DNA of 25,517 nucleotides from Aquiluna sp. (GTDB lineage Bacteria; Actinomycetota; Actinomycetes; Actinomycetales; Microbacteriaceae), in assembly GCA_023260495.1 (NCBI GenBank), contig JALQVB010000008.1, forward strand, positions 1-25,517, in the 5' to 3' direction. Both the position numbers and the translations under genes were made by a program. This document shows, piece by piece, positions 24,320 to 25,517 of this stretch. The first letter of the stretch is position 1. Each line of letters opens with the position of its first letter. The notes beneath the pieces are model-generated. The model made no database searches and was not told the DNA's origin. It saw nothing but the letters and a program-made list of their open reading frames with translations.

Positions 24320-24350
24320 GGCCAAGATGGAGGCTAGCAAGGAGTGGCAA

Positions 24351-24800
24351 TTGAAGAGACCCTGGATTCTGACGCCTAAGGGGCAGCGCAGCTCCATGCT
24401 GTTTGCGACACTGTTGGCTCTACTGTCAATTCCATTCGCCGCCCTGACCGTGGCTCAGGAACTAGACCGCCAGCCACAGCCCCTAGACACCACCCAGGTC
24501 GACTACTGCGAACTGAAAAACTGCGAAAAAATCTCGAAACTTGCAAACCTTGAGGTCGTGGGAATCGAATCCATCGAAGAGGGAAAATACGGGATCCTCA
24601 TTGAGATCAGACTCCTAAACCACGGAAGCCTCAGCGGTGAGCGTGAGGTCTGGGCCGAATTGCGCAGCGCCACGGGCAACAGGATTGAGAGCATGCGGGG
24701 TGTGGTTCAGCTAAGCCCCAAGGGCAAGCAGATGTTGGAGCTGTTCTTCACCGGAAATCTTGACGAGCTCCAAAGCGGCAAACTGCTGCTCGGCTTCTAA
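24351..24800 (+). CDS. Small membrane-anchored or exported protein of unknown function
   Basis: A 149-residue protein I do not recognise. From TTG at 24351 the N-terminus is basic (K-R-P-W-I-L-T-P-K-G-Q-R) and then hydrophobic (S-M-L-F-A-T-L-L-A-L-L-S-I-P-F-A-A-L-T-V-A) and ends V-A-Q-E, so it is a signal peptide or signal anchor. The rest is soluble, with two close cysteines (Y-C-E-L-K-N-C) and a beta-rich region (I-L-I-E-I-R-L-L-N-H-G-S-L, V-W-A-E-L-R-S) that could be a small immunoglobulin-like fold. The frame also opens at ATG 24327, but AAGGAG six bases before the TTG favours the shorter form. It is divergent from the amylase gene and 149 bases ahead of the rhodopsin gene; no functional link can be shown. 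Confidence 0.6.
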   Translation: MKRPWILTPKGQRSSMLFATLLALLSIPFAALTVAQELDRQPQPLDTTQVDYCELKNCEKISKLANLEVVGIESIEEGKYGILIEIRLLNHGSLSGEREVWAELRSATGNRIESMRGVVQLSPKGKQMLELFFTGNLDELQSGKLLLGF

Positions 24801-24912
24801 GCTCCCCGTTACCAAACCGTTATCACTTTCAGGATGTTCTCAGGAATCACATTGTTGAACCAGACGAAGGTCGAGCAAAGATGTGCAATCTGAAACTTTG
24901 ATTGACGTCCTG

Positions 24913-24937
24913 TTCGGCCTCGTAAAAGCCGAAAGGA
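24913..24937 (+). promoter_or_regulatory. Inverted repeat abutting the rhodopsin ribosome site
   Basis: TTCGGC (24913-24918) and GCCGAA (24928-24933) form a 6-bp stem with a 9-base loop. The 3' arm shares two bases with the Shine-Dalgarno AAAGGA (24932-24937), 12 bases before the ATG. It could influence translation of the rhodopsin message. In the rest of the 149-base gap (24801-24949) I see a TTGAAC at 24855-24860 but no convincing matching -10. Confidence 0.4.
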
Positions 24938-24949
24938 AACAACAGAAAA

Positions 24950-25517
24950 ATGAGTTCAGAAGGTTACAACGTAGTCTTCAACATGCTTTCGCTAGGAATT
25001 GCGAGCATGCTGTTCACCACAACTTTTCTCTTGGTAGCACGCGAGCGCGTTCTACCGCGTTACAGAATGGCCGTCATGGTATCGGCAACCGTTACCGCGA
25101 TCGCCGCCTACCACTACTTCAGGATGTTCGACAGCTTTGTTCACGCCTTTGGGCCAGACGCCATCGAAGGCGCGGTCTACAACGTGGGCTACCGCTACGT
25201 CGACTGGTTCCTGACCGTGCCACTGCTGCTGGTTGAGACCGTTGCCGTTCTCGCCCTAGCTCGCACTGCTCAGCGTTCGCTGCTCGTGCGTTTGGTTCCA
25301 GCTGCAGCGCTGATGATTGGTCTGGGTTACCCAGGCGACTCCGGCATGACCATGGGTCTACACCCATCGGTATGGGGTCTGCTCTCCACCATCCCGTTCC
25401 TATACATCCTCTACGTTCTGTTCATCGAGCTTGGTAAGAGCCTCGAGCGCCAGAGCGAGGCCGTACAGCGCAAGATCAAGGAGCTTCGCTTGCTCCTTCT
25501 TGCCACCTGGGGCGTTT
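24950..25517 (+). CDS. Actinorhodopsin-type proton-pumping rhodopsin (truncated by window edge)
   Basis: The first 189 residues of a microbial rhodopsin; the retinal-lysine helix G lies beyond the window. Helix C carries R-Y-V-D-W-F-L-T-V-P-L-L with Asp85 (proton acceptor), Thr89 and Glu96 (proton donor) in the D-T-E pattern of outward proton pumps. Leu93 sits where proteorhodopsin has its colour-tuning residue, which predicts green absorption. His55 in Y-H-Y-F-R is the conserved helix-B histidine near the acceptor. The long B-C loop, G-Y-P-G-D and V-W-G-L-L-S-T (Gly143) resemble the actinorhodopsin/xanthorhodopsin branch; a glycine there could open a space for a carotenoid antenna. ATG at 24950 follows AAAGGA at 24932-24937. 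It would build proton-motive force in light. Confidence 0.93.
   Translation, partial: MSSEGYNVVFNMLSLGIASMLFTTTFLLVARERVLPRYRMAVMVSATVTAIAAYHYFRMFDSFVHAFGPDAIEGAVYNVGYRYVDWFLTVPLLLVETVAVLALARTAQRSLLVRLVPAAALMIGLGYPGDSGMTMGLHPSVWGLLSTIPFLYILYVLFIELGKSLERQSEAVQRKIKELRLLLLATWGV

Noticed and set aside
24828..25129. Direct repeat TTCAGGATGTTC upstream of and inside the rhodopsin gene
   Set aside because: One copy is ordinary coding sequence (F-R-M-F of helix B), surrounding bases do not align, and a 12-base match over this length can be chance.
24883..25236. 117-residue frame overlapping the rhodopsin start
   Set aside because: Its Arg-rich translation has no domain; the rhodopsin frame has its own ribosome site and active-site motifs.

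Overview
The window looks like a piece of an actinobacterial chromosome, most probably a planktonic Microbacteriaceae of the Luna/Aquiluna/Rhodoluna kind. Three things suggest this: an actinorhodopsin-type light-driven proton pump at the right edge, very dense coding with mostly GTG and TTG starts and apparently leaderless genes, and a moderate GC content. The taxonomic placement is inference; no rRNA or other marker gene is present.

Layout. Positions 1-1879 hold the end of a UDP-glucose dehydrogenase and a two-gene ABC-2 polysaccharide exporter (permease and ATPase). Positions 1880-2174 are non-coding and carry two copies of a 66-bp structured repeat, followed by a lone DUF3800-like gene on the minus strand. 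Positions 2777-12406 hold an ExoA-like glycosyltransferase, an OafA-type acyltransferase with an SGNH domain, a large three-part GT2 protein (minus strand), a translationally coupled set of a small anchored protein, a large membrane protein and a DPM1-like glycosyltransferase, and a cytidylyltransferase fused to a PseG/SpsG-like sugar-nucleotide hydrolase. On the minus strand, 12392-15937 encode a GT4 enzyme, a GT-B-like protein and a NeuB-type nonulosonate synthase, converging on the fusion gene. Positions 15979-19056 hold two polysaccharide-pyruvyl-transferase-family proteins and a UPF0104-type membrane protein. Positions 19059-20987 encode a secreted proteinase-K-like protease. The right part carries psuK/psuG (pseudouridine salvage), a lipoprotein alpha-amylase, a small exported protein of unknown function, and the start of the rhodopsin gene.

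How the genes fit together. About 19 kb forms one surface-glycan locus: UDP-glucuronate supply, glycosyltransferases, acylation and pyruvylation, a CMP-nonulosonic (sialic-like) acid branch (hydrolase, PEP condensation and CMP activation are present; the earlier dehydratase, aminotransferase and acetyltransferase steps are not), and ABC export. The right end is ordinary catabolism and phototrophy.

The least explained items are the paired, covarying hairpin repeats beside the orphan DUF3800 gene, the cytidylyltransferase-hydrolase fusion, the unclassified GT-B protein next to NeuB, and the coupled small-protein/membrane-protein/DPM1-like set. I see no tRNA, rRNA, CRISPR array, insertion sequence or integrase.
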